Origin: Scandinavium goeteborgense
Lineage (GTDB): Bacteria > Pseudomonadota > Gammaproteobacteria > Enterobacterales > Enterobacteriaceae
Assembly: GCF_003935895.2 (NCBI RefSeq)
Contig: NZ_CP054058.1
Coordinates: 2,957,177 to 3,021,176 of the forward strand
Length of the DNA: 64,000 nt
Direction of reading: 5' to 3'
The notes below the pieces were generated by a model. The model ran no database searches. It worked only from the letters and a program-made list of their open reading frames with translations, and was not told the DNA's origin. This document shows, piece by piece, positions 1-8,290 of this stretch. The translations under genes and the position numbers were made by a program. Within the stretch, counting starts at the first letter, position 1. Each line of letters begins with the position of its first letter.

Positions 1-121
<121 letters not shown>

Positions 122-148
122 TCTTTACAAGTCAGTAACAAAGGTAAA

Positions 149-172
149 GAAGGCGACGATAAGTCGCCTTTA
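149..172 (+). terminator. Intrinsic terminator after trxB
   Basis: An 8-bp perfect stem (AAGGCGAC pairing with GTCGCCTT) with a 5-base loop is followed by a T-rich stretch. It sits 28 bases after the trxB stop and before cydD, so it probably ends trxB transcription. Confidence 0.75.
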
Positions 173-236
173 TTATTTCCCCGATGTAACATTGCCGTGC
201 CCAATGATTTCTAATAAGACACCTGCTAAGCACGCA

Positions 237-2003
237 ATGAATAAAACCCGTCAACAAGAGCTTACCCGCTGGTTAAAACAGCAAAGCGTTCTCTCCCGCC
301 GATGGCTGATGCTTTCCCGTCTGCTCGGTGCGGTCAGCGGAGTGCTGATCATCGCCCAAGCCTGGCTTCTGGCCAAGATCCTGCACCATATGATTATGGA
401 GAACATTCCTCGGGAAGCGCTGTTGCTGCCCTTTGTGGTGCTGATTCTGGTCTTTATTCTGCGTGCGTGGGTGGTCTGGCTGCGAGAACGGGTGGGTTTC
501 CATGCCGGGCAGCACATCCGTTTTGAGATCCGAAAAACGGTACTCGACCGCCTGCAACAAGCAGGTCCAGCGTGGATACAGGGGAAACCTGCGGGCAGCT
601 GGGCGACGTTGATTCTTGAACAAATCGACGACATGCATGACTACTACGCCCGTTATCTGCCGCAGATGGCGCTGGCCGCCTCCGTGCCGCTGCTTATCGT
701 CATCGCGATTTTCCCGTCTAACTGGGCTGCCGCGCTCATTCTGTTGTGTACCGCGCCGCTGATCCCGATGTTTATGGCGCTGGTTGGCATGGGTGCTGCC
801 GATGCCAACCGTCGTAATTTCCAGGCACTGGCAAGACTGAGCGGCCATTTTCTCGACCGCCTGCGCGGGATGGACACCTTACGTATTTTCGGACGCGGTG
901 AAGCGGAAACTGACAACATTCGTCAGGCTTCCGAAAGTTTCCGCCAGCGCACAATGGAAGTTCTGCGTCTCGCTTTCCTCTCTTCTGGTGTTCTGGAATT
1001 TTTCACGTCGCTTTCGATTGCCGTGGTTGCCGTTTATTTTGGTTTCTCCTATCTCGGCCAGCTGAATTTTGGCAGCTATGGCACGACCGTCACCTTGATG
1101 TCAGGCTTTTTAGCGCTAATTCTGGCACCAGAATTCTTCCAGCCGTTGCGCGACCTTGGTACGTTTTATCATGCTAAAGCGCAGGCAGTGGGCGCCGCCG
1201 ACAGTCTTAAAACCTTCCTCGAAGCCCCGCTGGCGCAGCCAGAGCGCGGCAGTGTCGCGCCGGATGAATCGCAAAATGTGAGCCTCGAAGCGCAGGGTCT
1301 GCTGATTAAATCGCCGGAAGGAAAAATCCTCGCCGGACCGCTGAACTTCAGCCTCAACCCTGGCGAGCGCGTGGTGCTGGTCGGCCAGAGCGGTTCAGGA
1401 AAAAGTTCCCTGCTCAACACCCTGGCCGGTTTTCTGCCCTACGACGGCTCGCTGAAAGTGAACGGCACAGAGCTGCGTGACCTGGATCCTGAGGCATGGC
1501 GACGCCTGCTCAGCTGGGTCGGACAAAACCCGCAGCTTCCGGCGCATACGCTGCGTGACAATGTGCTGCTGGCAAATCCAAAAGCCAATGAGACCCAGCT
1601 GCAACATGCGCTCGACCGCGCCTGGGTGAGCGAATTTGTTAGCCAGCTTCCGCAAGGGATTGATACCCCCGTCGGCGATCAGGCGGCTCGCTTGTCCGTC
1701 GGTCAGGCCCAGCGAGTGGCCGTCGCCCGCGCCCTGCTCTCTCCTTGCCACTTTTTGTTACTGGATGAGCCTGCTGCCAGCCTCGATGCCCACAGCGAAC
1801 AGCGCGTTATGCAGGCGTTGACGGAAGCCGCAACCCACCAGACCACGCTGATGGTCACGCATCAGTTAGAAAATCTCGCCGAATGGGATGCCGTTTGGGT
1901 CATGCATCAAGGCCAAATCGTCGAGCAGGGTTCGTTTGCCGAGCTCGCTGAAGCACAGGGGCACTTTGCGCACCTGCTTGCCCATCGTCAGGAGGAGATT
2001 TAA
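237..2003 (+). CDS. cydD: Heterodimeric ABC exporter subunit CydD (cytochrome bd assembly)
   Basis: CydD pairs with CydC to form an inner-membrane ABC exporter that moves reduced thiols (glutathione, cysteine) to the periplasm and is needed for assembly of cytochrome bd oxidase. The 588-residue product starts at ATG 237, which matches the E. coli start (MNKxRQxEL) and length; an in-frame upstream ATG would add 15 residues unlike the family. The N-terminal half holds the transmembrane helices. The C-terminal half is the nucleotide-binding domain, with Walker A GQSGSGKS at 383-390, the signature LSVGQ at 486-490 (Val in place of the usual Gly, as in E. coli CydD) and Walker B LLLDEP near 510. 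Its TAA directly abuts the cydC ATG, so the two are translationally coupled. Confidence 0.97.
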   Translation: MNKTRQQELTRWLKQQSVLSRRWLMLSRLLGAVSGVLIIAQAWLLAKILHHMIMENIPREALLLPFVVLILVFILRAWVVWLRERVGFHAGQHIRFEIRKTVLDRLQQAGPAWIQGKPAGSWATLILEQIDDMHDYYARYLPQMALAASVPLLIVIAIFPSNWAAALILLCTAPLIPMFMALVGMGAADANRRNFQALARLSGHFLDRLRGMDTLRIFGRGEAETDNIRQASESFRQRTMEVLRLAFLSSGVLEFFTSLSIAVVAVYFGFSYLGQLNFGSYGTTVTLMSGFLALILAPEFFQPLRDLGTFYHAKAQAVGAADSLKTFLEAPLAQPERGSVAPDESQNVSLEAQGLLIKSPEGKILAGPLNFSLNPGERVVLVGQSGSGKSSLLNTLAGFLPYDGSLKVNGTELRDLDPEAWRRLLSWVGQNPQLPAHTLRDNVLLANPKANETQLQHALDRAWVSEFVSQLPQGIDTPVGDQAARLSVGQAQRVAVARALLSPCHFLLLDEPAASLDAHSEQRVMQALTEAATHQTTLMVTHQLENLAEWDAVWVMHQGQIVEQGSFAELAEAQGHFAHLLAHRQEEI

Positions 2004-3725
2004 ATGCGCGTTTTAGCCCCGTACCTGGCGCTGTATAAGCGCCATAAATGGCTGCTCTCCCTCGGCGTTGTGCTCGCGATTATCACCCTGCTGGCCAGCA
2101 TTGGTCTGCTGACGCTCTCGGGCTGGTTCTTGTCAGCTTCTGCCGCCGTCGGTTTTGCGGGCGCCTACACCTTTAACTATATGTTGCCTGCCGCAGGCGT
2201 ACGTGGGGCCGCCATCATTCGTACCGCGGGGCGCTATTTCGAGCGTCTGGTCAGCCACGATGCGACTTTCCGCGTGTTGCAGCACCTGCGCGTGTCCACG
2301 TTCAGCAAGCTGCTACCGCTCTCCCCTGCCGGGCTGGCGCGTTTCCGTCAGGGTGAATTGCTCAACCGCGTGGTAGCAGATGTCGACACCCTCGATCATC
2401 TTTACCTGCGCGTGATTTCCCCGCTGATTGGGGCGCTGGTCGTCATTCTGGTCGTCTCGTTCGGCCTGAGTTTTCTTGACCTGACGCTGGCCCTGACCCT
2501 CGGCGGCATTATGTTGCTGACGCTGTTCCTGCTGCCGCCATTGTTTTACCGGGCCGGAAAACCGACCGGTGAGAAACTGACGCAGCTTCGCGGTGAATAC
2601 CGCCAGCAGCTCACGTCCTGGCTGCACGGCCAGGCTGAACTGAGCATTTTCGGTGCGAGCACGCGCTATCGCGAGCAAATGGAACAGACGGAGCTGAGCT
2701 GGCACGAGGCGCAACGCCGTCAGTCCGAGCTGACCGCCCTTTCTCAGGCGCTGATGCTGCTGATGGGTGCTGCGGCGGTGATTGTGATGCTGTGGATGGC
2801 GGCAGGTGGTGTGGGCGGTAATAGCCAGCCAGGCCCGTTGATCGCACTGTTTGTGTTCTGCGCACTGGCCGCGTTTGAAGCGCTGGCCCCGGTAACCGGC
2901 GCATTCCAGCACCTTGGACAGGTCATGGCTTCCGCTGTGCGGATAACCGAACTCACCGGGCAACAACCCGAAGTCACATTCCCGGAGACGGCTTCTGACG
3001 TACCGCAGCGCGTGAGCCTGACGCTGAAAAATGTCAGCTTCACCTACCCGCAGCAGACACAGCCCGCGCTGGCGAATCTGAATTTACGCGTCAACGCCGG
3101 AGAACATGTTGCTATTCTGGGCCGTACCGGCTGCGGTAAATCGACACTGTTACAGCTGCTGACTCGCGCGTGGGATCCGCAAAGCGGAGAACTACTGCTG
3201 AACGAGCACCCGATTTCGGCGATGGATGAAATGACGCTGCGCCGCACCATGAGCGTGGTTCCGCAACGCGTGCACCTTTTCAGCGCCACGCTGCGGGATA
3301 ACCTGCTACTGGCGGCCCCGAACGCAACGGATGACGCGCTAAGCGCTGTTCTGGTGCGCACTGGTCTGGAAAAATTGCTCGACGATAGCGGGCTGAACAG
3401 CTGGCTCGGTGAAGGCGGCCGTCAACTCTCCGGCGGCGAACTGCGACGCCTGGCGATTGCCCGCGCCCTGCTGCATGATGCGCCGTTGATGCTGCTCGAC
3501 GAACCGACCGAAGGACTTGATGCCACTACGGAAAGCCAAATCCTTGATTTACTGGCCGATGTGATGCGTGACAAAACCGTGCTGATGGTAACCCACCGCC
3601 TGCGCGGGCTGGCTCGTTTTGAGCAAATAATTGTGATGGACAACGGCCAAATTATTGAGCATGGTAATCACGCAGAATTGCTGGCCCAACAAGGGCGTTA
3701 TTACCAGTTCAGACAGCGTCTGTAG
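2004..3725 (+). CDS. cydC: Heterodimeric ABC exporter subunit CydC
   Basis: This is the partner of CydD in the thiol exporter required for cytochrome bd maturation. It has 573 residues, the E. coli length. An N-terminal transmembrane domain (about 1-320, starting MRVLAPYLALYKRHKW) is followed by an ABC domain with Walker A GRTGCGKS at 373-380, signature LSGGE at 475-479 and Walker B LLLDEPTEGLD near 495. The start ATG follows the cydD stop with no gap, and the ribosome-binding site AGGAG lies inside the last codons of cydD. That arrangement fits equimolar production of a heterodimer. Confidence 0.97.
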   Translation: MRVLAPYLALYKRHKWLLSLGVVLAIITLLASIGLLTLSGWFLSASAAVGFAGAYTFNYMLPAAGVRGAAIIRTAGRYFERLVSHDATFRVLQHLRVSTFSKLLPLSPAGLARFRQGELLNRVVADVDTLDHLYLRVISPLIGALVVILVVSFGLSFLDLTLALTLGGIMLLTLFLLPPLFYRAGKPTGEKLTQLRGEYRQQLTSWLHGQAELSIFGASTRYREQMEQTELSWHEAQRRQSELTALSQALMLLMGAAAVIVMLWMAAGGVGGNSQPGPLIALFVFCALAAFEALAPVTGAFQHLGQVMASAVRITELTGQQPEVTFPETASDVPQRVSLTLKNVSFTYPQQTQPALANLNLRVNAGEHVAILGRTGCGKSTLLQLLTRAWDPQSGELLLNEHPISAMDEMTLRRTMSVVPQRVHLFSATLRDNLLLAAPNATDDALSAVLVRTGLEKLLDDSGLNSWLGEGGRQLSGGELRRLAIARALLHDAPLMLLDEPTEGLDATTESQILDLLADVMRDKTVLMVTHRLRGLARFEQIIVMDNGQIIEHGNHAELLAQQGRYYQFRQRL

Positions 3726-3772
3726 ACTACTATTCACTATTATTAGGCTCATCAGGCGTGGAGTTGTGAAGT

Positions 3773-4477
3773 ATGCGGCTGGTCCAGTTGTCACGTCATT
3801 CTATAACCTTCCCGTCGCCGGAAGGTGCCTTGCGCGAGCCTAATGGTTTGCTCGCGCTGGGTGGCGATCTCAGCCCGGCGCGACTGCTCATGGCCTATCA
3901 GCGCGGTATCTTTCCCTGGTTTTCTCCCGGCGATCCGATTTTGTGGTGGTCGCCTGACCCTCGTGCCGTTCTATGGCCTGACACGTTTCATGTCAGCCGC
4001 AGCATGAAACGATTTCATAAATCGTCCCCTTTTCGCATCACGCTCAATCATGCTTTCGGCAAGGTAATTGAAGGCTGTTCTGCCGATCGCGATGAAGGCA
4101 CGTGGATTACCGAAAGCATTGTGCAGGCCTATCACCGCCTGCATGAACTGGGACACGCGCATTCGGTTGAGGTGTGGCTGGGAAGTGAGCTGGTGGGTGG
4201 TATGTACGGCGTGGCACAAGGCGCGCTGTTCTGCGGTGAGTCGATGTTCAGCCGGGCGGAAAATGCCTCAAAAAGCGCACTGCTCGTTTTCTCGCAGGCA
4301 TTTGCCGCACAGGGCGGGAAACTGATGGATTGTCAGGTGCTTAATAATCATACCGCGTCGCTGGGTGCGATTGAAATTCCCCGCCGCGAATACCTGGAAT
4401 ACCTCGCAGAATTACGTACGCAGCCGCTGCCAGGGCACTTTTGGGTCCCTCGTACGCTCTTTTCACCCACAGTGTAA
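3773..4477 (+). CDS. aat: Leucyl/phenylalanyl-tRNA--protein transferase
   Basis: Aat transfers Leu or Phe from aminoacyl-tRNA to proteins with an N-terminal Lys or Arg, creating a primary N-degron in the cytoplasm. The product is 234 residues, the E. coli length. It shows family-typical stretches such as [26 protein letters not shown] near the N-terminus, the [24 protein letters not shown] block and [22 protein letters not shown] in the GNAT-like C-terminal half. The start at 3773 has a GGAG about ten bases upstream. ClpS and ClpA, which recognise and unfold the tagged substrates, are encoded about 9 kb further on, so the pathway sits on both sides of the accessory insert. Confidence 0.96.
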   Translation: MRLVQLSRHSITFPSPEGALREPNGLLALGGDLSPARLLMAYQRGIFPWFSPGDPILWWSPDPRAVLWPDTFHVSRSMKRFHKSSPFRITLNHAFGKVIEGCSADRDEGTWITESIVQAYHRLHELGHAHSVEVWLGSELVGGMYGVAQGALFCGESMFSRAENASKSALLVFSQAFAAQGGKLMDCQVLNNHTASLGAIEIPRREYLEYLAELRTQPLPGHFWVPRTLFSPTV

Positions 4478-4753
4478 ATGTTTTCGGCACATTTATTGTC
4501 AAGGTGATATAATTGCGTCGGAAGTCGTTTCTGCCTGTTGCCCCGCCATCGTTTCAGGAATATCCCCTATACGTTTGCGCTCGTCATACAGTCTTTGTGT
4601 ATGACAGACGGGTAATGCGCAAAAACGATCTCTTTTTACCCTACACACCGGCATAAGGCCGAAAGATGACGGGTAAATCTTTACTTAATTGCTGAATTTC
4701 GGCATTATCTTGCCGGTTCAAAACTATGGTAGTGATACCCCCCCGAGGACTAG
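4478..4753. promoter_or_regulatory. infA upstream region
   Basis: This 276-base gap between aat and infA holds no coding sequence I can support. It is AT-rich in its second half (around 4680-4735), where the infA promoter and 5' leader are expected; in E. coli infA has two promoters in the equivalent gap. I could not place a -35/-10 pair with confidence. Confidence 0.4.
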
Positions 4754-4972
<219 letters not shown>

Positions 4973-5005
4973 TCGCTAAACGGCCCGCTGGGCACGTTAA
5001 TGCTG

Positions 5006-5032
5006 AAAGGTCGGGAATCCCCCGACCTTTTT
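5006..5032 (+). terminator. infA intrinsic terminator
   Basis: A ten-base perfect stem (AAAGGTCGGG / CCCGACCTTT) with a five-base loop and a following T-run lies 34 bases after the infA stop codon. Confidence 0.85.
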
Positions 5033-5302
5033 CAATTCTGGGCGCTAATGCGCTTTATGCGTGGCCTCCGGCCTGCAAACACTCTCCTACCTCGCCAGCC
5101 CCATACTATTGATATGCTCCGCCGTAAGAACAATCATCAGCTTGTGAACTGCCGCGGTGATAGATAATCACCAGTGTAAATCATAACTTATTGTTCTTAT
5201 TGAATTTATTTCACATTCCAATTAACATTATTGAAATAAAAACATAACAATTGCTTCTTATACTTCGCGCCTTATTCATCATTGATGGCAAGGAGTGTGA
5301 TT
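5033..5302. other. Junction region between infA and the accessory insert
   Basis: No gene is supported here. The tRNA gene serW, expected at this place from E. coli, is not present on either strand. A hairpin GTGAT-agata-ATCAC lies at 5157-5171, directly after an 11-base match to the start of some type I-F-like CRISPR repeats (5144-5154). The last 80 bases are strongly AT-rich and carry a -10-like TATACT at 5259-5264, the likely promoter of the downstream autotransporter gene. Confidence 0.45.
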
Positions 5303-7216
5303 TTGAAATCTTCGGTTCGACCTCTGGCTCTGCTTGTTGGTCTGGTTTGTTGTACCGCGCATGCTGCAGATAGGTCTCTCTCAACCCCACATCTTAGGGG
5401 GATCGATAATTTTCGTGACGTCGCTGGGATAGCCAGTGCTTACAGCACCGCCAATGATGGCGTGATGCGCGCGGGGATTTTCTATCGCTCCAATGCCCTG
5501 ACACCACAAGATGACGATCTCTCGGTGCTTGAACAACTCCAGGTCAAGACGGTCATCGATTTGCGCTCTCCAGCAGAAGTCGCGGCACAGGCTGACACGC
5601 TGCCCGCCAACAGCAAATACGTGAATGTCGATTTGATTGGTAATAACGGCGCCTTCGTTATCGATCTCAGTAAAATGACCGTGAAAGATGTGGATACAAT
5701 GATGGAAGACGGTGAACGCAGTTTTGTCACCACGCCGTACGCCCGTCAGGGGCTTGGCGACGTATTCCGCGAACTCGCCAACGCTGATGATGCGGCCCTG
5801 TTCCACTGCACCGCAGGCAAAGACAGAACCGGCTGGGTGAGCGCGGTGCTGCAAACCATCGCTGGCGTCAGCCATGACGATATCGTAGCGAACTACCTCG
5901 CCACCAACGACTACACTGCCGAGCGGGTCAACGCCACGCTGGCAGTCCTCCCCGCCTCCATGCGCGAGACCTACGGTGCGCTGATGGGCGTACGCGCCAA
6001 CTGGTTACAGGCCGGGCTGGATCAGGTGGTATCCAGCTATGGTTCAATGGACAATTACCTGAAGGAAGGTCTGGGTCTCGATCAGGCCACAATCTACGTG
6101 CTGCGCGGGAAAATGGTGCGCTATCTTACCCTGCCAGGACAAAGCGATTTCAGTGGCAATGCCGCCGACGGCGCATCACTGTTGAACGCATTGCAGGACT
6201 CCCCGCTTTCGGGCCACGATACGGCGTATAACTATTTCCTCCAGAGCGCCATCGACCAGGGAACGCTTTCTGATGTTGAAAAGCAGGTTGGTGGCCAGGT
6301 GCACGCCGATGCCAGCAGCTATTTACTGCGTCAGCCTTCTCGTTTATACGATTCCCTCGCACCGGTTATTTCCGGACAGGGCATGCAGAATGAGCAGTCG
6401 CTCGTATGGTTACAGGGGCAGTCTGGTTATCTCGGCACCGACGGCAGCAACGATGCCAGTTCAAGCAATGAACACACCAATGGTGCGATAGTAGGCGCCA
6501 CGTATCGCTTTACCGATCGCAGCGCGGTCAACGGCGGCGTGGGTTACAGCCACGGTTCCGTTTCCGCCGCCGGGGGCGATGTAAAAACGAATACGACGCA
6601 GATGAGCCTCGGCGCCCGCTACGCTCTGAATTCACTGGACGAGGGACCGTGGGTCGGACTTCAGGGTAGCGCAGGCTATATCGACTACCAGAGCGACCGA
6701 CATTTGGGCGGTGGCTTAGGCACCGCTCAGGGCGACACCGACGGTGGATACTACAGCGGCCGCGCATCTGTTGGCTGGCTGGCCAATGCCGCAACGTTGA
6801 GCCTGGCCCCCGCCATTGGCGTGCAGGTCACCCATTTAAATATCGACAGTTTTAAAGAGAGCGGCAGCGAGCTGGCGATGGACATGTCAGGCGTCAACGA
6901 AACGCAGACCAGTCTGACTGCCGATTTAGGCATTAACATTCTGCCGCAGGCGGTGGGCAACTGGTCGCTGACGCCTGGGATTGCATTGGGCTACGAACGG
7001 ATGCTGAATGATGCTTCCACTGACAGCCATGGAACGCTGTATGGCATTGGCGTGGACCAAACCTCCGCCTATGGCAGCAAGAACCTGTACAAAGCGGGTG
7101 TGCAACTCAGTGCGCATTACCGCAGCGTAACGGTCAGCACCCGGGTGAATTATCTCACCGCCGATACGCACAGCGATGGCGTGTCCGGTCTGTTGGATGT
7201 AGCTGTCGCTTTTTAA
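5303..7216 (+). CDS. Secreted tyrosine/dual-specificity phosphatase fused to an autotransporter barrel
   Basis: The likely start is TTG 5303: AAGGAG sits seven bases before it, and translation from it gives a clean signal peptide (MKSSVRPLALLVGLVCCTAHA, cut after residue 21). An in-frame ATG at 5285 has no ribosome-binding site. The 637-residue product then has a Y_phosphatase3-type domain: DNFRDVAG near 35, FYRSNAL near 61, VIDLRSPAE near 84, and the P-loop HCTAGKDRTG with catalytic Cys169 and Arg175. From about residue 360 to the end the sequence is glycine-rich with alternating beta-strand pattern and ends ...LLDVAVAF, an autotransporter (type Va) barrel with C-terminal Phe. The phosphatase should therefore be displayed at the outer membrane. 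Substrate is unknown; related phosphatases act on phosphotyrosine or phosphoinositides. It lies in the infA-clpA accessory region and reads towards clpA. Confidence 0.85.
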   Translation: MKSSVRPLALLVGLVCCTAHAADRSLSTPHLRGIDNFRDVAGIASAYSTANDGVMRAGIFYRSNALTPQDDDLSVLEQLQVKTVIDLRSPAEVAAQADTLPANSKYVNVDLIGNNGAFVIDLSKMTVKDVDTMMEDGERSFVTTPYARQGLGDVFRELANADDAALFHCTAGKDRTGWVSAVLQTIAGVSHDDIVANYLATNDYTAERVNATLAVLPASMRETYGALMGVRANWLQAGLDQVVSSYGSMDNYLKEGLGLDQATIYVLRGKMVRYLTLPGQSDFSGNAADGASLLNALQDSPLSGHDTAYNYFLQSAIDQGTLSDVEKQVGGQVHADASSYLLRQPSRLYDSLAPVISGQGMQNEQSLVWLQGQSGYLGTDGSNDASSSNEHTNGAIVGATYRFTDRSAVNGGVGYSHGSVSAAGGDVKTNTTQMSLGARYALNSLDEGPWVGLQGSAGYIDYQSDRHLGGGLGTAQGDTDGGYYSGRASVGWLANAATLSLAPAIGVQVTHLNIDSFKESGSELAMDMSGVNETQTSLTADLGINILPQAVGNWSLTPGIALGYERMLNDASTDSHGTLYGIGVDQTSAYGSKNLYKAGVQLSAHYRSVTVSTRVNYLTADTHSDGVSGLLDVAVAF

Positions 7217-7224
7217 GGTTCAGG

Positions 7225-7390
7225 CATAAAAAAAACCGGGCTTTCGCCCGGTTTCGTCATTTCAGTTATCGCACCGTTGGTTAGTGCGCCGCTTCCGGTT
7301 TACGCTTTTGCACCGCCTGGAAGTCATAGGTCAACGCATTGGCGTCTGTATCGAGCGCCACGGTGACTTGACCGCCGTCCACCAGTGAAC
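7225..7390 (-). repeat. Second copy of the clpA 3' end and terminator (direct repeat of 12551-12714)
   Basis: This block repeats the last ~36 codons of clpA, its stop codon and its terminator hairpin, in the same orientation as the complete clpA gene and 5324 bases from it. Over the 108 aligned coding bases I count nine differences, eight of them synonymous. The copy ends within CAGTGAAC (7383-7390), which is also the end of a type I-F CRISPR repeat. The terminator hairpin (7233-7253; stem AAACCGGGC / GCCCGGTTT) reads as a terminator on the minus strand and may also stop the upstream autotransporter transcript. Confidence 0.88.
7281..7390 (-). pseudogene. clpA C-terminal fragment
   Basis: On the minus strand this encodes [35 protein letters not shown], which matches the last 36 residues of the intact ClpA in this window except for one Ala-to-Val change. 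There is no start codon or upstream ClpA sequence; the frame continues backwards into CRISPR repeat and leader DNA, giving a 71-codon open frame that is a chimera, not a gene. The excess of synonymous differences means the fragment diverged while it was part of a working clpA, so it probably arrived with foreign DNA. Confidence 0.88.
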
Positions 7391-7450
7391 CTGTATCCAG
7401 GCAATACGCAGGTTTACCAGACATTCTAAGCTGCCTGTACGGCAGAGAAC
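7383..7450 (-). CRISPR. Relic of a type I-F CRISPR array
   Basis: Bases 7423-7450 match the 28-nt type I-F repeat of E. coli and Yersinia (in plus-strand form TTTCTAAGCTGCC...GGCAGTGAAC) with two mismatches, at 7423 and 7446. The palindromic core CTGCC-GTAC-GGCAG is intact. Directly before it are 32 bases (7391-7422), exactly the spacer length of type I-F, and before those CAGTGAAC (7383-7390), the last eight bases of another repeat, fused to the clpA fragment. The repeat reads on the minus strand, so the leader would lie at 7451 upward, which is AT-rich. No cas gene remains in the window. In E. coli, type I-F CRISPR-Cas loci sit between clpA and infA, the same place. Confidence 0.78.
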
Positions 7451-7667
7451 TGGAGGAACTGCTCGATAGCCTATTGTTTGCTCTTAACAAAAGCAATTTT
7501 TCCTTTTAAAACCCTTTTTCTGGTTCGATTCTAAATAAACACAAAATCAATACGTTACAAAACACTCTAAAAAAAGGGTTAGCAGGATTGGATATAAAAA
7601 GCTGTCAGAAGCGGAGATGAGAATCGGGGTAAACCGCCGGGAACGCGTCCCGGCATGAATGGCTGGT
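7451..7667. other. AT-rich region beside the CRISPR relic
   Basis: This stretch of about 217 bases has no supported gene. Reading on the minus strand it lies directly upstream of the relic repeat and is AT-rich with A/T runs around 7481-7560, as expected for a CRISPR leader. I see no second repeat within it. Confidence 0.4.
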
Positions 7668-8105
7668 TTAAGCAGTTTGAGGTTCGGGGCAAACAAATCG
7701 AGGGGCTTTGAGTTCGTCGCACATAAAGCAGACGAGATCGTGCAGCAGTCCGGCGGTCGTTGCCGCATCGGCTTCATCTTCCGCGTGTAACAGCGAGGAT
7801 GCCGTTACCCGGCAATATTCATACTGCGTATCGGAATCCGCAACCAGCCAGTTTGGCTCCTCCAGCGGTATCGTATCCACGGTCAGTTCAGTAATGCGCA
7901 GATCGCTGAGTGTCTCATCGAAGGCCAGTTTCAGGGCATCGAGGTAGGCAATCAAACAGCGACAAACCGGCTGATATTGTTCTACGGTTTTGCAGTCTAG
8001 AAGAATTTGCGCCAGCAGTTCGCAGCGCTCAGCAAGATCGATAATATCGGGATGTCCGACGGTAAGTTCGCTGTAAAGCTGGGGGATAATATCTATTTTT
8101 TTCAT
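7668..8105 (-). CDS. Unknown acidic protein behind a phage-like leader
   Basis: The 145-residue product starts at ATG 8105 (MKKIDIIPQLYSEL); an upstream in-frame TTG at 8120 is less likely, and GGAA lies about ten bases before the ATG. I do not recognise the family. The protein is acidic, predicted mostly helical, without signal peptide or membrane segments, and has several cysteines (for example near 29, 48 and 127). A -10-like TATACT and a structured leader precede it. DNA here is visibly richer in A+T than the core genes, which points to horizontal origin. It is flanked by the CRISPR relic and the serine protease autotransporter. Confidence 0.6.
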   Translation of the reverse strand: MKKIDIIPQLYSELTVGHPDIIDLAERCELLAQILLDCKTVEQYQPVCRCLIAYLDALKLAFDETLSDLRITELTVDTIPLEEPNWLVADSDTQYEYCRVTASSLLHAEDEADAATTAGLLHDLVCFMCDELKAPRFVCPEPQTA

Positions 8106-8290
8106 AGTCGTAGTTTCCAATTTGGAAGGATAACTACCGCCGGAAACGCCAAGTTCGGGTGGTAGACTGAACCGGTTTGGCGTACCAACCTATGAAATAT
8201 CGGCGCTTCTAAGAAGCCCCGGCTCAGCCCACCATAGACGAGATTGCAGAGTATACCGCAACTCAGAAAAGAGTGAGTAAATACGATAAT
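8106..8290 (-). ncRNA. Structured leader resembling prophage C4-type antisense RNA leaders
   Basis: On the minus strand, a -10-like TATACT (about 8247-8252) is followed by a segment of alternating inverted repeats (TGGTGGGCTGA..., a CGGGGCTTCTTAGAAGC hairpin, GGTTGGTACGCC/GGCG elements, CTACCACC...) ending just before the ATG of the unknown gene. Leaders of this general build precede small regulatory genes in P4/P1-like prophages, where a C4-type antisense RNA controls expression. The identification rests on memory of those leaders and not on a covariance search. Confidence 0.35.

Noticed and set aside
1692-1706. LSVGQ instead of LSGGQ in the CydD ATPase signature
   Set aside because: The same substitution is normal in E. 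coli CydD, so it is not a defect of this protein.
4973-5302. Degraded serW tRNA
   Set aside because: I looked for the T-arm and anticodon-arm sequences of serine tRNA on both strands and found none.
7281-7496. 71-codon minus-strand open frame ending in ClpA-like residues
   Set aside because: It is a chimera of leader, CRISPR repeat, spacer and clpA fragment; no ribosome-binding site or coherent protein.
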